In this document: positions 1 through 5,596 of the stretch, one piece after another
Layout of the letters: each line of letters starts with the position of its first letter
Numbering within the stretch: the first letter of the stretch is position 1
Origin: a virus
Direction: 5' to 3' (one strand)
Virus record (IMG/VR): IMGVR_UViG_3300045115_000039
Coordinates: 1-20,523 of that record
DNA length: 20,523 bases
Made by a program: the position numbers and the translations under genes
The notes under the pieces: model-generated
The model's input: only the letters and a program-made list of their open reading frames with translations
The model's database searches: none
Told to the model about the DNA's origin: nothing

Positions 1-107
1 CCTTTTCCACCACCGCGCGCAACTGGCATTCCCTGATCCTGCCAGTTCTGGATCGTGCGGATGCTGACACCAAAAATCTCTGAAAGGCGTTTTTTATTGA
101 CCTCCAT
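1..107 (-). CDS. nu1: Terminase small subunit Nu1 (5' part only)
   Basis: The reading frame runs off the left edge, so only the first 35 codons are present. The N-terminus reads [20 protein letters not shown], followed by [15 protein letters not shown]. This is the winged helix-turn-helix start of lambda gpNu1, which binds the cosB R sites and recruits the large subunit gpA to cut cosN. The ATG is preceded by a GGAG-containing ribosome binding site. Its start lies 188 bases from the cosN cohesive-end sequence, close to the lambda spacing. The rest of the packaging and head genes should continue to the left of the window. Confidence 0.93.
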   Translation of the reverse strand, partial: MEVNKKRLSEIFGVSIRTIQNWQDQGMPVARGGGK

Positions 108-130
108 GACGAACTCCAGGCGAAACACAG

Positions 131-243
131 GGTAAGGAAACCATGCCGGGTAAAATGACTACTACCAAGCTTTAACACTTCCTTTCTTGTGGTGGGTTAT
201 ACCCAGCAAAGACAGATACTTAGCAAGAAGAAGAACGGAAAAG
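131..243 (-). promoter_or_regulatory. cosB: terminase-binding sites R1, R2, R3
   Basis: Three sequences resembling the lambda R-site consensus CGTTTCCTTTCT occur in lambda order and orientation. Read on the minus strand from cosN, R3 is CTTTTCCGTTCT (232-243), R2 is inverted as AGAAAGGAAGTG (176-187), and R1 is GGTTTCCTTACC (131-142). In lambda gpNu1 binds these sites and IHF bends the DNA between R3 and R2. The match of order and alternating orientation is the main evidence. Confidence 0.82.
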
Positions 244-283
244 GCAAAATCCTGAAAATTTTCATAAATAGCGAGAACCTGCG

Positions 284-295
284 AGGTCGCCGCCC
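284..295 (-). other. cosN: 12-base cohesive-end nicking site
   Basis: On the minus strand the 12 bases GGGCGGCGACCT are identical to the lambda cohesive end. Flanking bases on both sides also follow the lambda pattern (TTACG before, CGC after, then TATTTATGAAAATTTTC). Terminase introduces staggered nicks here to generate the ends of packaged DNA. Finding cos inside the window with Nu1 on one side and lysis genes on the other means this is prophage (circularly permuted) order. Confidence 0.95.
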
Positions 296-316
296 CGTAA
301 CAGAGCGGATCGCCGG

Positions 317-325
317 AAAGGACCC
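317..325 (-). other. cosQ: packaging termination site
   Basis: The minus strand reads GGGTCCTTT followed by CCGGCGATCC, matching the lambda cosQ sequence and its position just before cosN. In lambda cosQ is needed to cut the downstream cos when a head is full. Confidence 0.85.
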
Positions 326-385
326 ATAATAATATTAAGTATCATTTGCATGTATTCACTAACAACCATTTAGCCGTCTAAAAGA

Positions 386-490
386 CTACTTGGCATTACT
401 CAATGCGGCCCATATCATGCAGCCGGCTTCGTCGCGTTGAACAGGCCAACAGCTGAAAGTCTTTCTTTGAAGTGCGCGTGCGATGCGCAT
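386..490 (-). CDS. Possible 34-residue basic peptide next to cos
   Basis: A short frame starts MRIARALQRKTFSC and ends AALSNAK. It begins at an ATG directly after the U-tract of the terminator at 492-514, with a GGGG that could act as a weak ribosome binding site about eight bases upstream. Longer in-frame starts exist upstream but would run through the terminator hairpin. No family was recognised. It lies between the last late-operon gene and cosQ. It may be translated or may be chance. Confidence 0.28.
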   Translation of the reverse strand: MRIARALQRKTFSCWPVQRDEAGCMIWAALSNAK

Positions 491-491
491 T

Positions 492-514
492 AAAAAGCCC
501 CGCAGGTGCGAGGC
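492..514 (-). terminator. Intrinsic terminator before cos
   Basis: On the minus strand GCCUCGCA and UGCGGGGC form an 8-pair stem (one G-U) around a minimal loop, followed by UUUUU. It lies between the small accessory genes and cos, so read-through would require antiterminated RNA polymerase. Confidence 0.7.
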
Positions 515-536
515 CGATTTACACCGTGTAGGGGAT

Positions 537-558
537 AAAAAACGCCCGCGGTTTGGCG
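537..558 (-). terminator. Weaker hairpin terminator after the 60-residue gene
   Basis: On the minus strand CGCC and GGCG enclose an 8-base loop, with a run of six U residues directly after. The stem is short, so the call is tentative. It sits just past the stop of the gene at 570-752. Confidence 0.45.
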
Positions 559-569
559 AGCTATTCTGC

Positions 570-752
570 TTACTGGGGGTTTCCAACCGTGAACCAAACT
601 GTGGAGTATAAAGCACCATATTCATCATGCGATTGGGTTTCAGTTACTTTCAATAACACCCAGCCACTAGCTAAAAGCATATTAGCTTTCATCGCATCAT
701 CGGTCTGGTCTACCTCTTTGATTTTAGTTAAATCATAAGCCTTTTCAGTCAT
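570..752 (-). CDS. Small conserved-looking phage protein, 60 residues, unknown function
   Basis: The protein starts MTEKAYDLTKIKEVDQTDDA and is acidic at the N-terminus, with a more hydrophobic, probably beta-rich C-terminal half (LLASGWVLLKV, ALYSTVWFTVG). No signal peptide or membrane helix is visible. The start is supported by a near-perfect ribosome binding site (AGGAGG, four bases before the ATG). A promoter-like pair lies at 779-807 and terminators at 537-558 and 492-514, so it can be its own transcription unit. Similar short proteins occur near the right end of lambdoid phages by recall. I cannot assign a function. Confidence 0.7.
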   Translation of the reverse strand: MTEKAYDLTKIKEVDQTDDAMKANMLLASGWVLLKVTETQSHDEYGALYSTVWFTVGNPQ

Positions 753-778
753 GGAACCTCCTTTCTGTGTGGATCTAG

Positions 779-807
779 ATGATAACTTTTAGGTAATTTA
801 CAGGCAA
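779..807 (-). promoter_or_regulatory. Candidate promoter for the 60-residue gene
   Basis: On the minus strand TTGCCT and TATCAT are separated by 17 bases, upstream of the strong ribosome binding site of the gene at 570-752. Four of six and five of six bases respectively agree with the sigma-70 consensus. Confidence 0.5.
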
Positions 808-885
808 AAAGAAGTTGATGCATTGGCGGACTGCTTGTGACATTTCCCGAAATCTTTAATCTGGGTCTACCGATGACGGCGCTAA

Positions 886-908
886 CAAAAAACCGCCCGA
901 AGGCGGTT
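886..908 (-). terminator. Intrinsic terminator after the 162-residue membrane protein
   Basis: On the minus strand AACCGCC and GGCGGTT form a perfect 7-pair stem with a four-base UUCG loop, running into six U residues. It begins four bases past the stop codon of the upstream gene. Confidence 0.85.
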
Positions 909-911
909 AAT

Positions 912-1400
912 CTAACCGAATGGATTATTTAACTTTTTCTGAATCTGCTCGTGCTGACTTAGCTCAAAGTGTATCACTTTCTTCGCTTCCAATGTATCAG
1001 CATTACCTAACAACAGTTTTCTTACTTTAATTAAATATACCCTCACATCTGGTGCACCAGGTGTTTTCGAAAGAATATCTGAAAGCTCACTAGCCAACTC
1101 AGGAGGTAACCACAGAAAAGCTTCATAGGTTAACTGTCTTAATCTAACTCTGTCATCAGGATGGCTAATCCATAAGGCAAGCAACTCAGCAATCAGAGCT
1201 GACTTAAGTCTGATTTCTCTTAAGTTTTTTTCGTTCTCTAACTGCCGCTGATGAGATAACTTAATTGACTCAAGAAGTTCATTGTACTCATGTTGAACCG
1301 ATGAAGTTATTCTCGCAGCCACTAACCTTGGGACTACAAACATCACACCGACACACAGAATAACCCAAATGACTCTTTCTAAATTAATGATACTATCCAT
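912..1400 (-). CDS. Membrane-anchored protein of unknown function (accessory gene)
   Basis: The 162-residue protein has one N-terminal membrane helix (residues about 8-28, VIWVILCVGVMFVVPRLVAA). A charged, probably coiled-coil segment follows (about 36-65, rich in E, K, Q). A helical domain then carries LTYEAFLWLPPELASEL (about 88-105) and a motif around VRKLLLGNADTL. With basic residues just inside the helix, the C-terminal domain is probably cytoplasmic. It lies between Rz and cos, a usual place for host-directed accessory genes, and is visibly more AT-rich than the lysis genes. It has its own terminator. The ribosome binding site is weak. No function is assigned. Confidence 0.72.
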   Translation of the reverse strand: MDSIINLERVIWVILCVGVMFVVPRLVAARITSSVQHEYNELLESIKLSHQRQLENEKNLREIRLKSALIAELLALWISHPDDRVRLRQLTYEAFLWLPPELASELSDILSKTPGAPDVRVYLIKVRKLLLGNADTLEAKKVIHFELSQHEQIQKKLNNPFG

Positions 1401-1465
1401 AATAATGTCTCAAACCATTAAAAATATCATGAGAATAACCTATATTTTCATTAAGTTATATAGAG

Positions 1466-1477
1466 AGATAGCTATCT
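1466..1477. repeat. 12-base perfect palindrome AGATAGCTATCT
   Basis: The palindrome overlaps the last codon of Rz and sits in an AT-rich stretch (about 1401-1480) upstream of the membrane protein gene at 912-1400. It could be an operator or part of that gene's promoter region. I see no clear -35/-10 pair. Confidence 0.4.
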
Positions 1478-1991
1478 ATAATCTGCTATTTTCTATGTCC
1501 CGGATACCCGCCAACTGACTATTTGCCTTCTCAATTGCTGCCAGAAGCGGGCTAATCCATAGAATGGCCTGACAATACGTTATTGAGCGGGTGGTAACGG
1601 CGCTATCACTGGCTGCGTCAACGTTCCCGGAATCGGTGTGCATTGCGCTGGCACGTAAACGGTGCGCGTATTCGAGCAACCCACCAGCAATGTCAGCAGG
1701 AACAGGCAGATCACAGGTTTTTTCACGGCGGAGAATCTCCCGGTATTTAACAACGGTTACTTCGGAGCCCGCATCAATCAGAGAATTGTTCCTGCTTGCT
1801 GTTTCGGCTACCTGGTTAAACCGGCTGAAATTGAAAGCCTGAACAGCGATAACCGTCCCCTGCAATGTGTTGTCACTTCGCAGAACGTCGTTATCGCTCT
1901 GAAGGCTACTGGCGTCGGAGCAACTCTTAACGAGAGCGACCGAAAGGACAGCAATAACAACAACGCCTATAAGACCCGGATTAATTTTCAT
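1476..1991 (-). CDS. Rz: Inner-membrane spanin subunit, Rz-like (i-spanin)
   Basis: The 171-residue protein begins MKINPGLIGVVVIAVLSVAL, a short cytoplasmic tail and one signal-anchor helix (about 6-24). A periplasmic domain follows, with a coiled-coil-like stretch (QSDNDVLRSDNTLQG) and a long helical region. Spanins join the inner and outer membranes and fuse them in the last step of lysis. The ATG overlaps the endolysin stop as ATGA, with a GGGGG ribosome binding sequence. A GTG six codons further upstream is possible but less likely. The Rz1 lipoprotein gene lies inside it in another frame, which confirms the assignment. The sequence is not close to lambda Rz. Confidence 0.8.
   Translation of the reverse strand: MKINPGLIGVVVIAVLSVALVKSCSDASSLQSDNDVLRSDNTLQGTVIAVQAFNFSRFNQVAETASRNNSLIDAGSEVTVVKYREILRREKTCDLPVPADIAGGLLEYAHRLRASAMHTDSGNVDAASDSAVTTRSITYCQAILWISPLLAAIEKANSQLAGIRDIENSRL
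1580..1726 (-). CDS. Rz1: Outer-membrane spanin lipoprotein Rz1 (o-spanin), nested in Rz
   Basis: A 48-residue frame lies entirely within Rz in a different frame and starts with GTG. The product begins (M)KKPVICLFLLTLLVGCSNT: a signal peptide with lipobox LVGC (cysteine 17). The mature part is proline-rich, with PIPGTLTQPV and APLPPAQ, as in lambda Rz1. A GGAG lies ten bases before the GTG. After lipidation it sits in the outer membrane and pairs with the C-terminus of Rz. The nested position, lipobox and proline content make the assignment strong despite the short length. Confidence 0.85.
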   Translation of the reverse strand: MKKPVICLFLLTLLVGCSNTRTVYVPAQCTPIPGTLTQPVIAPLPPAQ

Positions 1992-2524
1992 TGGTCTAAC
2001 CCCCAGCACGCCAGCGCGCTTTCCTGGTCCCGTCGCTCAACCTGACCATAGCAGCCATTCTTCTGGCCTTTGGTTAGACGACAATCACGGCCACCGTCTT
2101 TAATCCACCAGCGGATTGCCTCGCATGCACCGATGCGGTCACCTGCGTTGATGCGCTTATAGAAGGTCGATGGGAAGCATTTACCAGGGCCGATGTTATA
2201 CGGGCAGAAGGATGCGATACCCACCTTCTGTGGCTCTGTCATAGGCACTTTGATATTGCGATCAACCCAGGCTAGTGCTTTATCGCGTTCAATAGCGTTA
2301 ACTTTCCGGCATTGTTCCTCAGTGGCCCTCATGCCTTTAACAACACGCCTGCCATCGATAACGGTCACGCCGTGACATAAAGACCAGACCCCACCCGGAT
2401 CAACAACGGCCACCAGCGCATTGCCTTCTTTCTCGCTGATGAATTGGTCGAAAATGAGTGGAGCAGATGCCCCTGACGCGATTAGCGCCAGCACTGCTGC
2501 GCTGAGCTTTGCTTTGTTCGACAT
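1988..2524 (-). CDS. R: SAR endolysin (glycoside hydrolase 24-type lysozyme), P21 R-like
   Basis: The 178-residue muramidase cuts the peptidoglycan glycan backbone. Residues 7-28 (LSAAVLALIASGASAPLIF) form a weakly hydrophobic signal-arrest-release segment rich in Ala, Ser and Gly, so export is by the host Sec system. Activity comes when the segment leaves the membrane. The lysozyme active-site spacing is present as E33-x8-D42-x5-S48. The last residue is normally threonine, so this is a T-to-S change. Several cysteines (in LCHG, FCPY, GKCF) could make disulfides. The ATG shares its A with the holin stop (TGATG), so translation is coupled. A GTG one codon upstream is the alternative start. Confidence 0.92.
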   Translation of the reverse strand: MSNKAKLSAAVLALIASGASAPLIFDQFISEKEGNALVAVVDPGGVWSLCHGVTVIDGRRVVKGMRATEEQCRKVNAIERDKALAWVDRNIKVPMTEPQKVGIASFCPYNIGPGKCFPSTFYKRINAGDRIGACEAIRWWIKDGGRDCRLTKGQKNGCYGQVERRDQESALACWGLDQ

Positions 2525-2739
2525 CACTCACCCCGCGCAGCTTTGCGGCGATCCGCTTTGATTTGGAAGTACAGACTCGTTAACCACGTCAGCAAACCAA
2601 ACATGAGGCTACCGAGCACACCAATGGCCGCCCATTGAGATGGGGAGACTTTATCGAGGAGCTGCAGCAACCAGTATCCGGTCCCCCCTCCCGATGCGCC
2701 GTATGCAATACCCGTCGTGATTTTTTCCATTCGATACAT
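2524..2739 (-). CDS. S: Pinholin S, P21 type, with dual start
   Basis: The 71-residue protein is very close to the phage 21 pinholin S21. It contains [20 protein letters not shown] and ends [11 protein letters not shown], as recalled for S21. Two helices are visible: a Gly/Ser-rich SAR-like first helix (about 11-29) and a second helix (about 36-57). Met1 and Met4 (MYRMEK) reproduce the S21 arrangement. There, the longer form with one extra positive charge is the antiholin and the form from Met4 is the holin. Here R3 supplies that charge. The protein collapses membrane potential and releases the SAR endolysin. Confidence 0.95.
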   Translation of the reverse strand: MYRMEKITTGIAYGASGGGTGYWLLQLLDKVSPSQWAAIGVLGSLMFGLLTWLTSLYFQIKADRRKAARGE

Positions 2740-2780
2740 GCTCTCACCTCGCTACGTTGCGGGTGTCCAGTTGAGGTAAT

Positions 2781-2803
2781 AAAAAGGGCCGCGATAGCGA
2801 CCC
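2781..2803 (-). terminator. Terminator between methyltransferase and lysis genes
   Basis: On the minus strand GGGUCGC and GCGGCCC pair (seven pairs, one G-U) around UAUC and run into UUUUU. It lies just after the methyltransferase stop and upstream of the holin. Late transcription must pass it, consistent with Q antitermination. Confidence 0.75.
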
Positions 2804-2809
2804 AAGCTT

Positions 2810-3862
2810 TTATTCCCCTGCCAGCTGCCTTACCTCACTTACCGTCTGGTTGAAACGTTCCTCTTCCAGTTCTACACCGATAGCCTGGCGGCCCAGTTCA
2901 ATGGCTGCTTTAACAGTTGATCCCGAGCCCATAAAGAAATCAGCTACCACATCGCCGGGCCTGCTGCTGGCGTTGATGATTTGCCGCAACATATCAGCGG
3001 GCTTTTCGCACGGGTGTTTGCCTGGATAGAACTGGACGGGTTTATGTGTCCAGACGTCTGTATAGGGCACGGTTACTGTCACAGAGAAATGCCGCCGAAG
3101 AGATTTGTACTCTTCCAGCAGATCAAGGTATTTCCGGTTCAACGAATGCCATGTGGCCACCAGCTGATGATGCGGTGCTTTGAGTTCAGAGGCGCGGTGC
3201 TTCTCAATGGCGATCTGAGTGAACAATTCCTGCAGCTTTTCGTAATCCTGCTCGTTCGGTAGTTGCCACTGACTGGCACCGAACCAGTGAGACGCCATAT
3301 TTTTCTTTCCGGTGGCGTCAGCTATTTGCCTGGACGTTACCCCCAGTTCGGCTCGTGCATCCCGAAAGTAGGCGATTAACGGAGCCATGACGTGCTGTTT
3401 GACCTCGTTGCTTTTCTCAGCAAACCCGTCGCTTTTCGGCTTATATGGCCCCTGATAATGCTCAGCGAAAAGGATGCGTTCCGTCGCGGGGAAGTAAGAG
3501 CGCAGGCTTTCTTTATTACACCCGTTCCAGCGCCCTGATGGCTTCGCCCAGATAATGTGGTTCATGACGTTGAAGCGTTCACGCATCATGATCTCAATAT
3601 CGGATGCAAGTCGGTGACCTGAAAACAAATACAGGCTGCCGGCAGGCTTAAGCACTCGCCAGAACTGGGCAAGACACATATCAAGCCAGCGAAGATAGTC
3701 GGTATCACCATTCCACTGATTATCCCAGCCGTTCGGCTTCACCTTAAAATAAGGCGGATCCGTAACAATAAGGTCGATGGTGTTATCTGGGAGGGTTGCG
3801 AGGTATTGCAGGCAGTCAGCGTTGACAAGCTCAACACTGTTTATATTTACAGTATTTTTCAT
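2810..3862 (-). CDS. Site-specific DNA methyltransferase, beta class (N6-adenine or N4-cytosine)
   Basis: The 350-residue protein transfers methyl groups from S-adenosylmethionine to DNA. Catalytic motif IV is DPPY (residues 35-38). The SAM-binding motif I lies near the C-terminus as DFFMGSGST (308-316). KPADMLRQII precedes it and a GVELEEERF strand follows. Motif IV before motif I defines the beta class. The region between (about 110-290) should hold target recognition and contains a helical stretch rich in charged residues. No endonuclease gene is adjacent, so it is a solitary phage enzyme that probably protects DNA from host restriction. It sits between the zinc-ribbon gene and lysis genes, with terminators on both sides. 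The ribosome binding site is weak. Confidence 0.9.
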   Translation of the reverse strand: MKNTVNINSVELVNADCLQYLATLPDNTIDLIVTDPPYFKVKPNGWDNQWNGDTDYLRWLDMCLAQFWRVLKPAGSLYLFSGHRLASDIEIMMRERFNVMNHIIWAKPSGRWNGCNKESLRSYFPATERILFAEHYQGPYKPKSDGFAEKSNEVKQHVMAPLIAYFRDARAELGVTSRQIADATGKKNMASHWFGASQWQLPNEQDYEKLQELFTQIAIEKHRASELKAPHHQLVATWHSLNRKYLDLLEEYKSLRRHFSVTVTVPYTDVWTHKPVQFYPGKHPCEKPADMLRQIINASSRPGDVVADFFMGSGSTVKAAIELGRQAIGVELEEERFNQTVSEVRQLAGE

Positions 3863-3954
3863 AGATCCGTAAGCGTAACTCTGATAGGCTCACTATGCTT
3901 TTGCGCTAAAGCAGTGGGCCTTGGTTAGCTTGTGACCTGAAAGCATGAGCTGAT

Positions 3955-3985
3955 GGCTGGCCGGGTGCTACAACACCCTCCAGCC
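3955..3985. other. Strong hairpin in the gene-free stretch upstream of the methyltransferase
   Basis: GGCTGG and CCAGCC, with inner GGGTG and CACCC around a six-base loop, give an 11-pair two-part stem. No U-tract follows on either strand, so it is not a simple terminator. It sits in the 207-base gap between the methyltransferase start and the zinc-ribbon gene and could be RNA processing or 5' leader structure of the methyltransferase mRNA. Confidence 0.5.
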
Positions 3986-3997
3986 GCCCATTTCCAC

Positions 3998-4030
3998 AAA
4001 AGAAAACCCCGGGTAATAACACCCAGGGTT
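3998..4030 (-). terminator. Intrinsic terminator after the zinc-ribbon gene
   Basis: On the minus strand AACCC and GGGUU form the outer stem and GGGU/ACCC the inner stem, with one mismatch. The hairpin is followed by UUUUCUUUU. It lies about 40 bases past the zinc-ribbon stop. Confidence 0.75.
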
Positions 4031-4069
4031 AGTTAAAGAATGTCGAAAAGTGATTTAGAACGCAATCAC

Positions 4070-4255
4070 CTATTCATCATCTTGTTCAATTTTTGAGGTA
4101 ATAAAAACGCCGTTGATTCGACGTGTAAATGCCACAGTCTCACAGTAGGGGCAAGAACATTCCTCACTTTCTTTAGTACCCGGCATACCACCGCCGATTT
4201 CAGTGTAACTAAACTTCTTCCCACACTTTGGATTGACACAAGTCTCAATATTCAA
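4070..4255 (-). CDS. Small zinc-ribbon protein, unknown function
   Basis: The 61-residue protein has two cysteine pairs: C6-x4-C11 (TCVNPKCGKKF) and a later CSCPYC, a pattern expected to bind one zinc. GGGMPGTKESEE lies between them and the C-terminus is acidic. Short zinc-ribbon proteins of this type are common in lambdoid phages by recall, without known function. The start is TTG, chosen because AGAGGT lies five bases upstream and the frame keeps the first cysteine pair. It is preceded by a promoter-like sequence (4298-4325) and followed by a terminator, so it may be transcribed alone. Confidence 0.75.
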   Translation of the reverse strand: MNIETCVNPKCGKKFSYTEIGGGMPGTKESEECSCPYCETVAFTRRINGVFITSKIEQDDE

Positions 4256-4297
4256 GATGTACCTCTACTTATACTAAATTAATGGTAACAGCAACTT

Positions 4298-4325
4298 AAT
4301 ATAAGATAAAAAGAAGTCACATCAA
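4298..4325 (-). promoter_or_regulatory. Candidate promoter for the zinc-ribbon gene
   Basis: On the minus strand TTGATG and TATATT are spaced 16 bases apart in an AT-rich leader (the 328-base gap 4256-4583), ending about 43 bases before the TTG start. Apart from this and the terminator at 4412-4436 I see nothing else in that gap. Confidence 0.5.
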
Positions 4326-4411
4326 AATGACTAAAGCTAAATAAGCATTTCTTGCAGAAGAAAAATAACACTCTCAGCACACTTTCGTGATGGAGTGGAT
4401 GAATATGCCAT

Positions 4412-4436
4412 AAAAAAACCCGCCTATTGGCGGGTT
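4412..4436 (-). terminator. Intrinsic terminator downstream of the DUF4760-like gene
   Basis: On the minus strand AACCCGCC and GGCGGGTT enclose AAUA and run into a stretch of seven U residues. It is a textbook terminator, but it lies about 150 bases after the stop codon, leaving an AT-rich 3' untranslated segment. Confidence 0.85.
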
Positions 4437-4583
4437 CATAAAATTTTGGCATCATATCAAATTAGCTTCAAATATCGCTCATTTTGTTGCATTTTGCAAG
4501 TATGACTTTTAGAAATAGAAAAAGAGCATGGGGATATGAGCAAAACATTATAACCCCTTGAATTTTAAGCAAGATCTTTAAAA

Positions 4584-5249
4584 TTACAGGTCTAACTCCA
4601 ACTTCTTGAGCATCTTTTCAATTTCTTTTATTGTTTTAACATGCTCTCTAGATGAAGGTTTAACATCCTCTTGACAACGTTTAACCTTCCAGCGCAACGC
4701 AAGCCATTTAAAATTTCTGTAAACGCGCTCGTTCCAAGTTTGGCACTCTGCTATGTATTCACCAAATGTCTCATCTAAGTTGAGTACAGTTGATCCATAA
4801 ACTTTGTACAAATAATCATTATCATAGATTTTATTACGAACCGCATTTGCACATCGTTCCCATTCATTGAAGATAGTTCTTAGGGTCTTCGCTTCATCTG
4901 TCCCGGCATTTTCAAGTTTCCCCCAATGCGAAAGCGGGGTTTCAAATTTTCCCTGCACAATTGGTCGAAGCTTTGCAAAAGCCTCATTCACGTTATCGCT
5001 TCGTTTATACGATATTTCGAAATCTAACGAATTCTTCTCTCGGGAGGTTCTCCGCTGAGTCCAGATGCTGATCACTGCTACCAGGACACCAAAAGCGGCG
5101 GGGTAAAAAGTTGGACTATCTGAAAAAGCAGTTAGCATGCGTTCTACGGTAGATACCAAGCGCTCAAGAACTAACGACTCACATAGGGGGGACTGGGTGG
5201 TAACTGAATCGACGATTTTATCCATAGCATCAACAAAAATGGAGACCAT
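4584..5249 (-). CDS. DUF4760-like membrane-anchored protein (accessory gene)
   Basis: The 221-residue protein has an N-terminal segment, then one membrane helix (about 48-63, YPAAFGVLVAVISIW). A mostly helical cytoplasmic domain follows, with the pattern FNEWERCANAVRNKIYDNDY, then YGSTVLNL and NFKWLALRW. I recall that pattern from the DUF4760 family, whose role is unknown. The end (REHVKTIKEIEKMLKKLELDL) is probably coiled coil. The start is the second methionine of the frame (MVSIFVD), because GGAG lies six bases before it; the ATG four codons earlier lacks one. That ribosome binding site is inside a perfect hairpin (5241-5259). AT-rich composition and its own terminator suggest a horizontally acquired gene. 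Confidence 0.72.
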   Translation of the reverse strand: MVSIFVDAMDKIVDSVTTQSPLCESLVLERLVSTVERMLTAFSDSPTFYPAAFGVLVAVISIWTQRRTSREKNSLDFEISYKRSDNVNEAFAKLRPIVQGKFETPLSHWGKLENAGTDEAKTLRTIFNEWERCANAVRNKIYDNDYLYKVYGSTVLNLDETFGEYIAECQTWNERVYRNFKWLALRWKVKRCQEDVKPSSREHVKTIKEIEKMLKKLELDL

Positions 5250-5259
5250 AAAGGTCTCC
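5241..5259 (-). promoter_or_regulatory. Hairpin covering the ribosome binding site and start codon of the DUF4760-like gene
   Basis: On the minus strand GGAGACC and GGUCUCC form a perfect 7-pair stem around UUUAU. The first GGAG is the likely ribosome binding site, and the AUG straddles the loop and second arm. AUUUUU follows, so the same element could also act as a terminator-like attenuator. Read-through or melting would be required for expression. Confidence 0.55.
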
Positions 5260-5288
5260 ATCTTAGCTAAAAATAATGAGTTAGGATA

Positions 5289-5336
5289 TTAAAAACCCCA
5301 GTTCTCTTCATTGACGATCTTAACAAATCTAGTCAT
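5289..5336 (-). CDS. Possible 15-residue leader peptide (upstream ORF)
   Basis: A frame MTRFVKIVNEENWGF ends in TAA. Its ATG is preceded by GAGAGGTGACT, a better ribosome binding site than those of many genes here. The peptide ends 29 bases before the hairpin that hides the start of the DUF4760-like gene. It could be a leader whose translation affects that hairpin, or a very small protein in its own right. The call rests only on the start signal and position. Confidence 0.4.
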   Translation of the reverse strand: MTRFVKIVNEENWGF

Positions 5337-5485
5337 AGTCACCTCTCGTTTGCCTCTTAGCTAGAACTCGTTTGCTTAAACCATTAAACAAAATCATACC
5401 GCATATAGGTTTGTTGGCGTACGTTATCACGGTGCATCAAGGGATACAACACACGTCTTCGTACCTTTCTGCCTTTGATGAACAT

Positions 5486-5514
5486 ACTATAGCACACTTT
5501 AGATAGCTTTAACC
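5486..5514 (-). promoter_or_regulatory. Candidate late promoter (pR'-like) downstream of Q
   Basis: On the minus strand TATAGT is preceded by TGC (an extended -10 element), with GGTTAA 17 bases upstream. In lambda the Q-dependent late promoter lies directly after Q, and this one is about 85 bases past the Q stop. It would drive the accessory and lysis genes through several terminators. The rest of the gap 5337-5596 is AT-rich and shows nothing else I can name. Confidence 0.5.
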
Positions 5515-5596
5515 TATCAATGTGGTAGCTACCAATTACCTTCTCAAATGAAGTGTACTCTCTTAGAAGTTGGCATATAAAGTTATGTATCTTTCG

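Noticed and set aside
1662-2045. 127-codon plus-strand frame
   Set aside because: Antisense to Rz and the endolysin end; no start signal or recognisable product.
3890-3990. A phage tRNA gene in the gap upstream of the methyltransferase
   Set aside because: There is a strong hairpin but no cloverleaf, no T-loop GTTCRA and no CCA end.
5384-5485. 33-codon frame starting MFIKGRKVRRR, basic, downstream of the candidate late promoter
   Set aside because: The ATG lies directly against the -10 element, upstream of the expected transcription start, and has no ribosome binding site.
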